Assembly: GCA_947497185.1 (NCBI GenBank)
Contig: CANMFL010000001.1
Coordinates: 186,001 to 250,000, forward strand
DNA length: 64,000 nt
Source of the DNA: an uncultured Paracoccaceae bacterium
GTDB lineage: Bacteria > Pseudomonadota > Alphaproteobacteria > Rhodobacterales > Rhodobacteraceae
Reading direction: 5' to 3'
Every line of letters begins with the position of its first letter. The first letter of the stretch is position 1. Positions 43,972 through 52,472 of this stretch are shown here, piece by piece. A program made the position numbers and the translations under genes. The notes below the pieces were generated by a model that saw only the letters and a program-made list of their open reading frames with translations, was not told where the DNA came from and did no database searches.

Positions 43972-44247
43972 CTAAACCCAGCGGAAAACCGCAGCGGCGT
44001 AGCCAAGACAAACGAGTAGCGCGTAGGGTTGCGGACCAAAGCCCAGCCCCAACCACGCAAGATTGATAAACGCGGAACCAAGCAGCGTGATGAACAACCG
44101 ATCACCGCGTGTCGTCTCGATCCGTAGAACACCGACACGTGGGGTTTCTGGGAATTTGATCGCCAAAACCGTAAAGGTGATCAGCAGCACCGCGATAAAA
44201 CCGAAAAACGTCGCGGTCGGCCATGTCCATGCCATCCAGTCAAACAT
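43972..44247 (-). CDS. DUF2160-type small membrane protein
   Basis: 91 residues with two or three helices (TATFFGFIAVLLITFTVLAI; LFITLLGSAFINLAWLGLG). The stretch TPRVGVLRIETTRGDRLF is the conserved middle of this family. It occurs between the permease and binding-protein genes of glycerol ABC operons, so it is probably an accessory subunit. Function unknown. Confidence 0.85.
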   Translation of the reverse strand: MFDWMAWTWPTATFFGFIAVLLITFTVLAIKFPETPRVGVLRIETTRGDRLFITLLGSAFINLAWLGLGFGPQPYALLVCLGYAAAVFRWV

Positions 44248-44277
44248 TTTGTGTTCCTTTCAAGATAAGCCCGCGCA

Positions 44278-45165
44278 TTAAACCCGCCCCAGGGCAAAGC
44301 CCTTCGCGATGTAATTTCGCACGAAGTAGATCACCAACGCACCCGGAACGATTGTCAGCATGCCAGCAGCCGCCAGTACGCCCCAATCGACGCCGGCCGC
44401 ACCAACAGTCCGCGTCATTGTCGCCGCGATTGGTTTTGCATCCACCGAGGTCAGCGTGCGTGACAAGAGCAGTTCGACCCACGAAAACATGAAGCAGAAA
44501 AATGCAGCGACGCCGATACCTGACGCAATCAAAGGCGTGAAAATCTTGATAAAGAACCGCGGGAACGAATAGCCGTCGATATAGGCGGTCTCGTCGATTT
44601 CCTTGGGCACACCGCGCATGAACCCCTCTAAGATCCAAACCGCAAGCGGCACGTTGAACAGACAATGCGCTAAGGCCACGGCGATATGCGTGTCGAACAG
44701 GCCGATGCTGCTGTATAGCTGAAAGAACGGCAGCGCGAACACGGCGGGCGGTGCCATACGGTTGGTCAGCAACCAGAAGAACAGATGTTTGTCACCCATA
44801 AAGCTGTAACGGCTGAACGCATAGGCCGCAGGCAACGCCACCGCGAGGCTTATGGCCGTGTTCAACACCACATAAATCAGCGAATTCACGTAGCCCATGT
44901 ACCAACTCGGATCGGTCAAAATCTTGGTGTAATTCGCGAGGGTAAAATCACGCGGCCAGAACGAAAACGTACCGAGGATTTCCGCGTTTGTCTTCAAGCT
45001 CATGTTCAACAGCCAGTAGATCGGCAGCATCAAAAAGATGAGATAAAGCGCCATGACCACCATCGACCCCGAAGGTCTGATGCGGCGCGCGACTTTACGC
45101 GGGCGCTCGATAGTCATTTTGCGAGGCTCACCGCCACCTGCGTCAGAGATTGTCGTATTGGCCAT
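44278..45165 (-). CDS. glpQ: Glycerol ABC transporter permease
   Basis: 295 residues, MalG-type permease: an N-terminal helix at about 35-55, then GTFSFWPRDFTLANY, and the EAA-type loop PKEIDETAYIDGYSFPRFFIKI that binds the ATPase. Starts directly before the glpP stop on the reverse strand with no gap. Confidence 0.88.
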   Translation of the reverse strand: MANTTISDAGGGEPRKMTIERPRKVARRIRPSGSMVVMALYLIFLMLPIYWLLNMSLKTNAEILGTFSFWPRDFTLANYTKILTDPSWYMGYVNSLIYVVLNTAISLAVALPAAYAFSRYSFMGDKHLFFWLLTNRMAPPAVFALPFFQLYSSIGLFDTHIAVALAHCLFNVPLAVWILEGFMRGVPKEIDETAYIDGYSFPRFFIKIFTPLIASGIGVAAFFCFMFSWVELLLSRTLTSVDAKPIAATMTRTVGAAGVDWGVLAAAGMLTIVPGALVIYFVRNYIAKGFALGRV

Positions 45166-46038
45166 CTACTTGCCCTCTCTTTTGTCGATCGTCGTCATCA
45201 CGGTGTAGAACACCCATGAAATCGCCATGATCGTCAGGAAATACATCAAGCTAAACGCGGCAGCAGGTCCGAGATCAAACTGCCCCAAGGCCATTTTCAC
45301 GAGGTCAATCGACAGGAACGTCGTCGCATTGCCCGGACCACCGCCCGTGACCACAAAAGGCTCGGTGTAGATCATAAAACTGTCCATGAACCGGAGCAGA
45401 ATAGCGATCATCAAAACGCCCGCGATTTTGGGCAACTCAATGAACCGAAACACGGCCCAGCGGCTGGCTTGGTCAATTTTGGCCGCCTGATAATACGCAT
45501 CAGGGATCGAGCGCAGACCAGCAAAAGCCAGCAATGCAACCAGCGACGTCCAATGCCAGACATCCATCACAATAACCGTGATCCAAGCCGCAAGCGTGTT
45601 TTGCGTATAGTTATAGTCAATCCCGATTGCATCCAGCGTATAGCCCAACAAGCCGATATCCACGCGGCCGAAAATCTGCCAGATCGTGCCCACGACGTTC
45701 CACGGGATCAACAATGGCAGCGACATCACAACCAGACAAAATGAAGACCAGAACCCTTTTTTTGGCATGTTCAACGCCACAAAAATACCAAGCGGAATCT
45801 GGATCGCCAGAATGATGCCAGAGAACATCAGCTGTCGGCCAAGCGCATTCCACATCCGCTCAGAGTGCAGCATGTCATCAAACCAATCCAGACCAGCCCA
45901 GAAAAACTGGTTGTTGCCGAACGTGTCCTGCACTGAATAGTTCACCACCGTCATCAGCGGGATCACAGCCGAAAAGGCGACCAGCACCAGAACTGGTAAA
46001 ATCAGGAACCATGCTTTTTGATTAACTGTCTTGTTCAT
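45166..46038 (-). CDS. glpP: Glycerol ABC transporter permease
   Basis: 290 residues, MalF-type permease with six helices. PVLVLVAFSAVIPLMTVVNYSVQDTF is the first helix, and IPDAYYQAAKIDQASRWAVFRFIELPK is the EAA loop. Overlaps glpT by 4 bases. Forms the channel with glpQ. Confidence 0.88.
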   Translation of the reverse strand: MNKTVNQKAWFLILPVLVLVAFSAVIPLMTVVNYSVQDTFGNNQFFWAGLDWFDDMLHSERMWNALGRQLMFSGIILAIQIPLGIFVALNMPKKGFWSSFCLVVMSLPLLIPWNVVGTIWQIFGRVDIGLLGYTLDAIGIDYNYTQNTLAAWITVIVMDVWHWTSLVALLAFAGLRSIPDAYYQAAKIDQASRWAVFRFIELPKIAGVLMIAILLRFMDSFMIYTEPFVVTGGGPGNATTFLSIDLVKMALGQFDLGPAAAFSLMYFLTIMAISWVFYTVMTTIDKREGK

Positions 46039-47120
46039 GATGCGCCCTCTCCCGATGCTGCGATCCGCCAGTCGTTGACGTAGACGTTGACCCCTTCGGG
46101 CGCGAAAGTGATGCAGTTTGTATCGCTCGCGACGGCTTCGCCTTCGGCTGCAATCGCGCTGATCTCGGTGCCTGCCACATCAAGACGCACAATGCGGTGC
46201 CGCCCCACGTCCTCAATACGTTTGATCGTGGCGGGAATTCCTGCGCCGTTCGAGCCAAGGCGGATAAATTCAGGCCGCACACCAATTTGCGTCTTGCCCG
46301 CCGCGACATAGCCAGCGCCCAAATCCACTGTCGTGCCAGCAATTTTCGCCTGCGTGCCGTCGATTTCGGCATCAAACAAGTTCATCCCCGGCGATCCGAT
46401 GAAATACCCCACAAAGGTATGCGCTGGGCGTTCAAACAATTCTTGTGGCGTGCCGATCTGCACCACGCGCCCGTCGTGCATGACCACCACTTTGTCGGCA
46501 AACGTCAACGCTTCGGTCTGGTCGTGGGTCACGTAGATCATCGTGTGCCCGAAATCGCTGTGCAGCTTTTTCAACTGCGTGCGCAATTCCCATTTCATAT
46601 GCGGGTCGATGACCGTCAGCGGTTCATCAAACAGCAATGCGTTCACGTCTTCACGCACCATGCCACGGCCCAGTGAAATCTTCTGCTTGGCGTCCGCCGT
46701 CAGACCGCGCGCCTTGCGGTCAAGTTGGGATTCCATGTCGATCATCGCCCCGACCTTTTGGACCAAGCGTTTGATTTCAGCCGCATCCATGCCGCGGTTT
46801 TTCAACGGAAACGCCAGATTTTCACGCACGGTCATCGTGTCGTAGACCACCGGAAACTGGAAAACCTGCGCAATATTGCGATCGGCTGTCGGCGCTGTCG
46901 TGACGTCCTTGTCATCAAACAGCACACGGCCTTGCGACGGGATCAACAGGCCGGAAATGATATTCAGCAACGTCGATTTACCGCAGCCAGACGCGCCCAG
47001 CAGCGCATAAGCTTCGCCATCGGTCCAGTCGTGGTTCAACTCTTTGAGCGCAAAGTCGTCTTCGGTTTTCGGTGCCGGAAGATACGAATGTGCAAGGTTA
47101 TCAAGTGTAATTTTGGCCAT
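46035..47120 (-). CDS. glpT: Glycerol ABC transporter ATPase without a canonical signature
   Basis: 361 residues. Walker A GASGCGKST (42-50), Walker B LLFDE (Asp165, Glu166) and H-loop His199 (VTHDQTEA) are intact, but the ABC signature LSGGQ reads LTADA (140-144), and the D-loop reads VID instead of ALD. A C-terminal regulatory domain follows residue 240. As the partner at 47120 has LSGGQ but no H-loop histidine, the two should make one good and one weak ATP site. Overlaps glpS by 1 base. Confidence 0.88.
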   Translation of the reverse strand: MAKITLDNLAHSYLPAPKTEDDFALKELNHDWTDGEAYALLGASGCGKSTLLNIISGLLIPSQGRVLFDDKDVTTAPTADRNIAQVFQFPVVYDTMTVRENLAFPLKNRGMDAAEIKRLVQKVGAMIDMESQLDRKARGLTADAKQKISLGRGMVREDVNALLFDEPLTVIDPHMKWELRTQLKKLHSDFGHTMIYVTHDQTEALTFADKVVVMHDGRVVQIGTPQELFERPAHTFVGYFIGSPGMNLFDAEIDGTQAKIAGTTVDLGAGYVAAGKTQIGVRPEFIRLGSNGAGIPATIKRIEDVGRHRIVRLDVAGTEISAIAAEGEAVASDTNCITFAPEGVNVYVNDWRIAASGEGAS

Positions 47121-48202
47121 TACGCGGCCTCCGCATATGGTGCGCCCGCGACAAGCGTGCCGTCCTGCGCAAACAGATAGATGCGCGTAGGATCAAGATA
47201 GACGGTCAAATCACGCCCAAGTTCCAGATCACGAACGCCGTGAATAAGCCCGACCCAGCGGTCATTTCCGTGCTGAAGATGAACAAAGGTTTCAGATCCG
47301 GTGATTTCGGTGACGTTCAACGATGTCTCGAACTGGATCGCCGATGGTGCGTTTTCCAACGACAGGTGACTTGGCCGGAAACCAGCCTGATACGACCCGT
47401 CCGGCAGCCCCTGCCCGATGCTTTTTGCACTAAATTCGCCGCCCGCGTGGCGCATGACGTCGCCCTGTTTCTCGACCTGCAGGAAATTCATCGGCGGATC
47501 GGAAAACACACGCGCGGTCGTTGTGTCGCGGGGCTGGCGGTAAACTTGGGCGGTTGGACCAAACTGCGTCACGCGGCCTTCCCAAAGGGTCGCGCAGTTC
47601 CCACCCAAGAGCAATGCTTCTTCGGGTTCAGTTGTTGCATAGACGAAAATGCTGCCGGATTTCTCGAAAATACGCGGGATTTCAGCACGAAGTTCCTCGC
47701 GCAGTTTGTAGTCGAGATTTGCCAGCGGTTCGTCAAGCAATACAAGCCCCGCGTTCTTGACCAGCGCACGGGCCAGCGCGCAGCGTTGTTGCTGTCCACC
47801 CGACAACTCAAGCGGCTTGCGATCCAACATCGGTGATAATTGCATCAGATCAGCCGCTTCACGCACACGGGCGTCGATTTCGGCCTTATCCAATCCCATC
47901 AGCTTTAGCGGCGACGCGATATTGTCGTAGACGGTCATTGACGGGTAATTAATGAATTGCTGGTAGACCATCGCGATCTTGCGGTCTTGCACACGTTGAC
48001 CAGTCACGTCTTCACCGTTCCAGATGATTTGACCCTTGGTTGGGTGATCCAGCCCCGCCATCAACCGCATCAGTGATGTTTTGCCCGATGACGTGGGCCC
48101 CAAAAGCACGTTCATCGTGCCTTTTTCCAGCGTTAGATCGGTCTCGTGAATATGGGTTTGTCCATTCACGACATGGGTAACGCCCTTTAATTGAAGTGCC
48201 AT
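47120..48202 (-). CDS. glpS: Glycerol ABC transporter ATPase without the H-loop histidine
   Basis: 360 residues from ATG 48202, with AGGAGA upstream. Walker A GPTSSGKTS (35-43), signature LSGGQ (133-137) and Walker B VLLDE (Asp157, Glu158) are present. Where VTHDQ normally follows, it reads ATTEP, so the switch histidine is Thr191. First gene of the operon. The C-terminal domain has GVRPS-like AGFRPSHLSLE. Order S-T-P-Q-DUF2160-V matches the Rhizobium glycerol importer. Confidence 0.88.
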   Translation of the reverse strand: MALQLKGVTHVVNGQTHIHETDLTLEKGTMNVLLGPTSSGKTSLMRLMAGLDHPTKGQIIWNGEDVTGQRVQDRKIAMVYQQFINYPSMTVYDNIASPLKLMGLDKAEIDARVREAADLMQLSPMLDRKPLELSGGQQQRCALARALVKNAGLVLLDEPLANLDYKLREELRAEIPRIFEKSGSIFVYATTEPEEALLLGGNCATLWEGRVTQFGPTAQVYRQPRDTTTARVFSDPPMNFLQVEKQGDVMRHAGGEFSAKSIGQGLPDGSYQAGFRPSHLSLENAPSAIQFETSLNVTEITGSETFVHLQHGNDRWVGLIHGVRDLELGRDLTVYLDPTRIYLFAQDGTLVAGAPYAEAA

Positions 48203-48754
48203 GGGTCGTTCTCCTGCTATCGCTATTGCATCAGTGGTGCGCGGTGCATGTCGCACGCAGTGTCGTCATCTCGTCGCGGTGCACAGTTGGAGCGCAACCA
48301 CGGCATGACCTTATTCAAAACCCTAAACCTAGGCGTGTTATTTTCAAACCGAATTTCTGCACCGTATGACGTGACAGATCGGAACGGCCCCGAGACATGA
48401 AGGATTTCCACGCAGCGTACATCGCTCCCCTGCCCTGCGGCATCGACAGCAAAGCCGCCACCGTTGACGCCATGACTGACGATCAACGCATCTATGATGC
48501 CCTCCCTGTGCGACACGACGAATCCTCCCAAATGCGCGTACTGACACCCTAGGCAAAGAGGCTAAAAAAGAACAAGGATAATGTTCGCTTTATTTCGCTT
48601 TCAAGGATTATAATACAAAACTCGGGGTACATCTTGGAATACAGCCCTAATTCGGCGTTTTTTTATCAACAACAGCCCATTCTTGGCCTCTTTGGAATGA
48701 ATTGACGAAATTCCGAAAATATAGAATTATGACGATCACCAATGAAGGGCCGAC
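48203..48754. promoter_or_regulatory. Divergent control region of glpS and glpR, with phased TTCGCTTT repeats at 48584-48601
   Basis: 552 bases without a convincing gene. TTCGCTTT occurs at 48584-48591 and again at 48594-48601, exactly 10 bases apart, one helical turn. Repeats containing TTCG fit operators of DeoR/GlpR-family proteins (for example TGTTCG in E. coli). A TATAAT lies at 48609-48614. The rest includes a 51-codon frame at 48397-48552 with no good ribosome binding site, which I do not call a gene. The long leader before glpS (about 380 bases from the repeats) is unexplained. Confidence 0.5.
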
Positions 48755-49519
48755 ATGTCACAAACGATCCGCCACCCCGAAATACTCGAAATTACCCGCA
48801 AAGTCGGTAAGGTCACAGTCGAAGGGTTGGCCGCGCATTTTGACGTCACGCTACAGACCATCAGGCGCGATCTCAAGGATTTGGCCGAGGCGGGCCGCTT
48901 GGAACGGGTCCACGGCGGTGCGGTGCTGCCATCAGCCACCACGAACATCGGCTACGAAGACCGCAGGCGGCTGAATGCAAACGCGAAAACGGCAATGGCC
49001 CGCGCCTGTGCCGCGCAAATCCCCGAGAATTGCACTATTTTCCTGAACATCGGCACCAGTACCGAAGCCGTTGCACATGAATTGTGCCATCACCGCGACC
49101 TTTTGGTTGTCACCAACAACATGAACGTCGCCAATATCTTGTCGCAGAACCGCGATTGCGACGTGATCGTGACGGGTGGTACGCTACGCAAGTCCGACGG
49201 TGGGTTGATCGGCGACGTCACCACGAACATGATCCGCCAGTTCAAATTCGATATCGGCGTCATCGGGTGTTCGGCGCTTGATCTGGACGGCGACATTCTG
49301 GACTTTGACCTTCAGGAAGTTGGGGTGAGCCGGACAATTCTCGAACAATCGCGCAAGACGATCCTGATTGCGGACCACTCCAAATTCAAACGGGCAGCCC
49401 CTGCACGGATCGCATCGCTGGCCAAAATCGATACGTTTGTGACGGACCGTCCAGTGAACGACATTTTGGATAAACGGTGCGCGCAGTGGGAAACCGAAAT
49501 TCTGGTTGCTGGCGCATAA
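48755..49519 (+). CDS. glpR: DeoR-family regulator, GlpR-like
   Basis: 254 residues. N-terminal helix-turn-helix VTVEGLAAHFDVTLQTIRRDL, then the DeoR sensor domain with FLNIGTSTEAVAHEL, VVTNNMNVANIL, TGGTLRKSDGGLIG and the phosphosugar-type ending SRKTILIADHSKFKRAAP. Such proteins bind sugar phosphates; GlpR binds glycerol 3-phosphate. Divergent from the glycerol ABC operon, as in other alphaproteobacteria. No glpD or glpK gene is next to it. Confidence 0.88.
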   Translation: MSQTIRHPEILEITRKVGKVTVEGLAAHFDVTLQTIRRDLKDLAEAGRLERVHGGAVLPSATTNIGYEDRRRLNANAKTAMARACAAQIPENCTIFLNIGTSTEAVAHELCHHRDLLVVTNNMNVANILSQNRDCDVIVTGGTLRKSDGGLIGDVTTNMIRQFKFDIGVIGCSALDLDGDILDFDLQEVGVSRTILEQSRKTILIADHSKFKRAAPARIASLAKIDTFVTDRPVNDILDKRCAQWETEILVAGA

Positions 49520-49799
49520 GCCGGACCCCGCGCGTTCATTGGTGTAACGATTGACTATTACCTGGTGGGTGCCTAGCCTTATCACCATGATGGTTCATGC
49601 AGATCAGTTCCGGTTTCCACTGCTCAACCGCCCGCGTCCCCGGGTGGTTTAGGGCCGGACGCGCCTGCCTGACCTTCCGGGGTTTCCTTACAGTTTAGAA
49701 CTTGGGTCTCGCGATATCCGCGAGGGGCCAAAATCACGTTCAACGCCATGCCCTTGGCGTTGATCGTATTCCAGTCATTCAACATAAAGAGTTCACGCC
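49520..49799. other. Intergenic stretch with hairpins before rnk
   Basis: Two compact inverted repeats: CTCGCG-ATATC-CGCGAG at about 49711-49727 and AACGCCA-TGCCCT-TGGCGTT at about 49740-49759. A TTGACT (49551) with TAGCCT 17 bases on could be a promoter. A reverse frame of about 53 codons runs through the hairpins from about 49782 to 49624; I cannot tell whether it is a gene. The structure may be a leader or small RNA. Confidence 0.35.
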
Positions 49800-50231
49800 A
49801 TGTCCACGCCTTCTGAGACCAGCAAAAAACCAATCAAGCTTAACCCCAAAGTCGTGATTAGCAGCGCCGATCTGACCCACCTCGAAGATTTGGCGGACAG
49901 CATGATGCGGCGACAACCCGCCCTCGCGGATCGCCTGCTCACGGAAATTAGCCGCGCCCGTATTGTGGACGCCGCCAAAGTGCGCGGCGACGTGGTCACG
50001 ATGGGCAGCACCGTCACCTACCGCGACGAAACCACCGCGCAGGAAAAAACGGTGACCCTGGTCTATCCCGAAGATGCAGATATCGCGCAGCTACGCGCAT
50101 CAGTCATGACGCCCATCGGGGTCGCCTTGCTCGGGCTATCGGAAGGTGCCAGTTTTGACTGGGACACGCTGAACGACCAGCGCCGGATTCTAACGATCCT
50201 GAAAGTCGCACAGCCCGCGATAAACACCTAA
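49800..50231 (+). CDS. rnk: Rnk-type nucleoside diphosphate kinase regulator (GreA/GreB C-terminal fold)
   Basis: 143 residues. VVISSADLTHLEDLADSM leads into a short N-terminal helix, and the C-terminal domain has DVVTMGSTVTYRDE, VTLVYPEDAD and SVMTPIGVALLGLSEG, as in Rnk. Rnk binds RNA polymerase in the secondary channel but lacks the long coiled coil of GreA. A hairpin-rich leader lies upstream. Confidence 0.87.
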   Translation: MSTPSETSKKPIKLNPKVVISSADLTHLEDLADSMMRRQPALADRLLTEISRARIVDAAKVRGDVVTMGSTVTYRDETTAQEKTVTLVYPEDADIAQLRASVMTPIGVALLGLSEGASFDWDTLNDQRRILTILKVAQPAINT

Positions 50232-50307
50232 AGTCAGCGCACATGCCACGTGCACTCAAACGGCGCATGACTTACAAGGCAGATTTTAACATGGTAAAAA
50301 TCAGAAC

Positions 50308-50922
50308 ATGAAACAGGTTGCTCGGGAACTGCGCATTGATTTCGCAGGCGGCGCGGTTGCGCATCGGTTGCGTTTTGGTGGCGGGCGCGGTCAACCACTG
50401 GCCAAGGCGATGGGATTGCGTGATGGCAAAACGCCAACAATCGTTGATGCGACGGCTGGCCTTGGGCGCGATTCATTTCTGCTGGCGTCGCTCGGCGCAC
50501 AAGTCACACTGATCGAGCGGTCAGACCAAATGCATGCTTTGTTGGCTGATGCCATGGACCGCGCTGCAAAAGAAGGCGGCGAGCTTGCCGAAATTATCGG
50601 ACGCATGACACTGCTGCTGGGCGACGCAAAGGACCTGTTGCCGCAACTCACAACCGATGCGATCCTCATCGACCCAATGCATCCCGTCCGCAAAAGCTCG
50701 GCCCTCGTGAAACTAGAGCTACGCCAAGTCCGCGACATCGTCGGCACAGACGAAGACGCGCCAGAACTGATGCGCGTAGCACTGAAAACGGCAGGGTCCA
50801 GAGTCGTGCTGAAATGGCCCGCAAAGGCTGATCCCATCGCAGATATCGAAAAATGTTCTTACCAGATACTCGGAAAAACCACGCGCTATGATGTGTGGAC
50901 GGTGAGTCAGAATAATCGGTAG
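50308..50922 (+). CDS. rsmJ: 16S rRNA (guanine(1516)-N(2))-methyltransferase-like protein
   Basis: 204 residues, shorter than E. coli RsmJ (about 250), with the N-terminal extension missing. SAM motif I VDATAGLGRDSFLLASLG, acidic loop LIERSD, and motif IV LIDPMHPVRKSSALVKLELR match RsmJ. It methylates G1516 of 16S rRNA in relatives. It lies 76 bases after rnk and may have its own promoter. Confidence 0.85.
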   Translation: MKQVARELRIDFAGGAVAHRLRFGGGRGQPLAKAMGLRDGKTPTIVDATAGLGRDSFLLASLGAQVTLIERSDQMHALLADAMDRAAKEGGELAEIIGRMTLLLGDAKDLLPQLTTDAILIDPMHPVRKSSALVKLELRQVRDIVGTDEDAPELMRVALKTAGSRVVLKWPAKADPIADIEKCSYQILGKTTRYDVWTVSQNNR

Positions 50923-51234
50923 AGGCGCCGACCCGACCTACTCCGAGCGGCGCTAACCACCCCCGCAGACCATCTCTTTTCGTGAATGTTGAGGTTTCCA
51001 CGTCACGACTTCATGGTCTAGATCATTGCACGCCTATGCCGCGCTGCATACGATCGACGATAAACCGAAACCGCGTTTTTCGTGACCTGTCAGGTGGCAA
51101 TTGTTATTCATTTGATTTGAGACGTCGTTCGCCCGGATTTCACGTTAGAAAACATACCCCAGCCCGAACGCCCTCGCCCAAACAGCCACACTCAAAAGCG
51201 CAGCTATTTGGGCCAGTCACTCGCTGATTTCACG
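50923..51234. other. Gene-free gap between rsmJ and the GAF gene
   Basis: 312 bases between convergent genes. No convincing frame, RNA or strong hairpin. A 13-base direct repeat GATTTCACGTTAG occurs at 51136-51148 and 51226-51238, the second copy covering the GAF stop codon, which may reflect a small local duplication. Otherwise I see nothing. Confidence 0.4.
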
Positions 51235-51720
51235 TTAGTCTGCTTGCGCAAACCGTAGAGCGGCCTTGGCTGGTTCCGACAGGATATCTTGGGTTTGTGT
51301 GACGCGCTCGGGCGTGTAGTAGCCTTCTTCGTGCAAAATATTGACCGTTGCCGCGAGTTCACCGTCGATCAGGATTGGAAGGTTGATGACCGAACCGCAA
51401 CCCAATTTCCCGATCAGTTCGGAATCAGGAAACACCTCAGCAATGTCTTCCAAGGTATTGGCGACAAATGTTTCTTTGCGCCCGTGAACCTGTTCAAACC
51501 AGCTGTTGATCGTGATCGGCTTTGTGCCGGACGTCGGGTAGTTCTCGGCATCATCCGTATAGGCGCGGCGGGCCAACATTGCGTCCATGTCGACGGTCAT
51601 CACTGTGAACAGTTTGGCGCCGACAGTTGCTTTGGCCAGCACGCACAGTGCCTCAAAGGCTTCGGTTTCTGTTTTTGCGGACGACAATGCAGTCTCAAAA
51701 TTGGTCAGGGCGGCGTTCAT
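51235..51720 (-). CDS. GAF-domain protein coupled to the peptide importer
   Basis: 161 residues consisting of one GAF domain: FTVMTVDMDAMLARRAYTDD, the central helix, then GKLGCGSVINLPILIDGELAATVNILHEEG and a final helix. GAF domains bind small molecules such as nucleotides or aromatic acids. No output domain is attached. Its ATG overlaps the stop of the upstream ATPase gene (ATGA), so it is made with the importer. It might sense or process the imported ligand (inference). Confidence 0.82.
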   Translation of the reverse strand: MNAALTNFETALSSAKTETEAFEALCVLAKATVGAKLFTVMTVDMDAMLARRAYTDDAENYPTSGTKPITINSWFEQVHGRKETFVANTLEDIAEVFPDSELIGKLGCGSVINLPILIDGELAATVNILHEEGYYTPERVTQTQDILSEPAKAALRFAQAD

Positions 51721-52472
51721 AAGGTTTCCTTAGATTTTGGGTTTCCGCCGGATGCGGCGTAAAGCGTTTGTGTGTAGGGATCGGTGAAACTGCCGTCGTG
51801 CAAGGCCGTGGCTGGTGCGATTTCCACCACCCGACCCTTGTTCATCACGGCCATGCGGTCGCACATGAAACTAACCACGGGCAGATTGTGCGTCACCATC
51901 AGATAGGTCAGCCCTTGCTCGCGGCGCAGGCGCTTGAGCAGGTTTAGAATTTCAGCCTGCACCGACACGTCCAGCGCCGATGTTGGCTCGTCAAGCAGCA
52001 TCACCTTAGGTTCCAACATCAGCGCCCGCGCGATTGCGACACGTTGGCGTTGACCGCCAGACATCTGGTGCGGGAACCGGAACCGGAACCGTTGATCCAG
52101 ACCAACAGCCGCCAGCATGTCGATCACGCGGGCGTTGCGGTTGCCCAATCCGTGGATCAGCAAAGGTTCTGACAACACCGTATCGACAGATTTACGCGGG
52201 TGCAGTGACCCGTAAGGATCTTGGAACACCATCTGGCAACGGGTTGCGAAATCATGGTCCACCTTGTGGCTGCGCGGTGATCCGAGGACTGCAATCTCGC
52301 CGGTCCAATCAGGGGCAAGCCCTGCAATTGCCTTAAGGACGGTGGATTTACCAGAGCCGCTTTCGCCAACCAGCGCAAAGCTTTCGCCTTCTGCGACCTC
52401 GATATTCACGCCTTGCACAACCTTGGTCGTGCCATAGGAAATATCGAGGTTCTTAAGTGCAATCGCGCTCAT
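51717..52472 (-). CDS. Peptide-type ABC transporter ATPase, DppF class
   Basis: 251 residues from ATG 52472; the longer frame lies inside the previous gene. Walker A GESGSGKST, MVFQDPYGSLHPRKS, signature MSGGQRQRV, Walker [12 protein letters not shown] and H-loop VTHNLPV. It is shorter than usual DppF (about 330) because the C-terminal extension is missing. Overlaps its neighbours by 4 bases on each side. Confidence 0.9.
   Translation of the reverse strand: MSAIALKNLDISYGTTKVVQGVNIEVAEGESFALVGESGSGKSTVLKAIAGLAPDWTGEIAVLGSPRSHKVDHDFATRCQMVFQDPYGSLHPRKSVDTVLSEPLLIHGLGNRNARVIDMLAAVGLDQRFRFRFPHQMSGGQRQRVAIARALMLEPKVMLLDEPTSALDVSVQAEILNLLKRLRREQGLTYLMVTHNLPVVSFMCDRMAVMNKGRVVEIAPATALHDGSFTDPYTQTLYAASGGNPKSKETL

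Noticed and set aside
48397..48552. 51-codon forward frame between glpS and glpR
   Set aside because: No ribosome binding site and no recognisable product; noted only as part of the gap.
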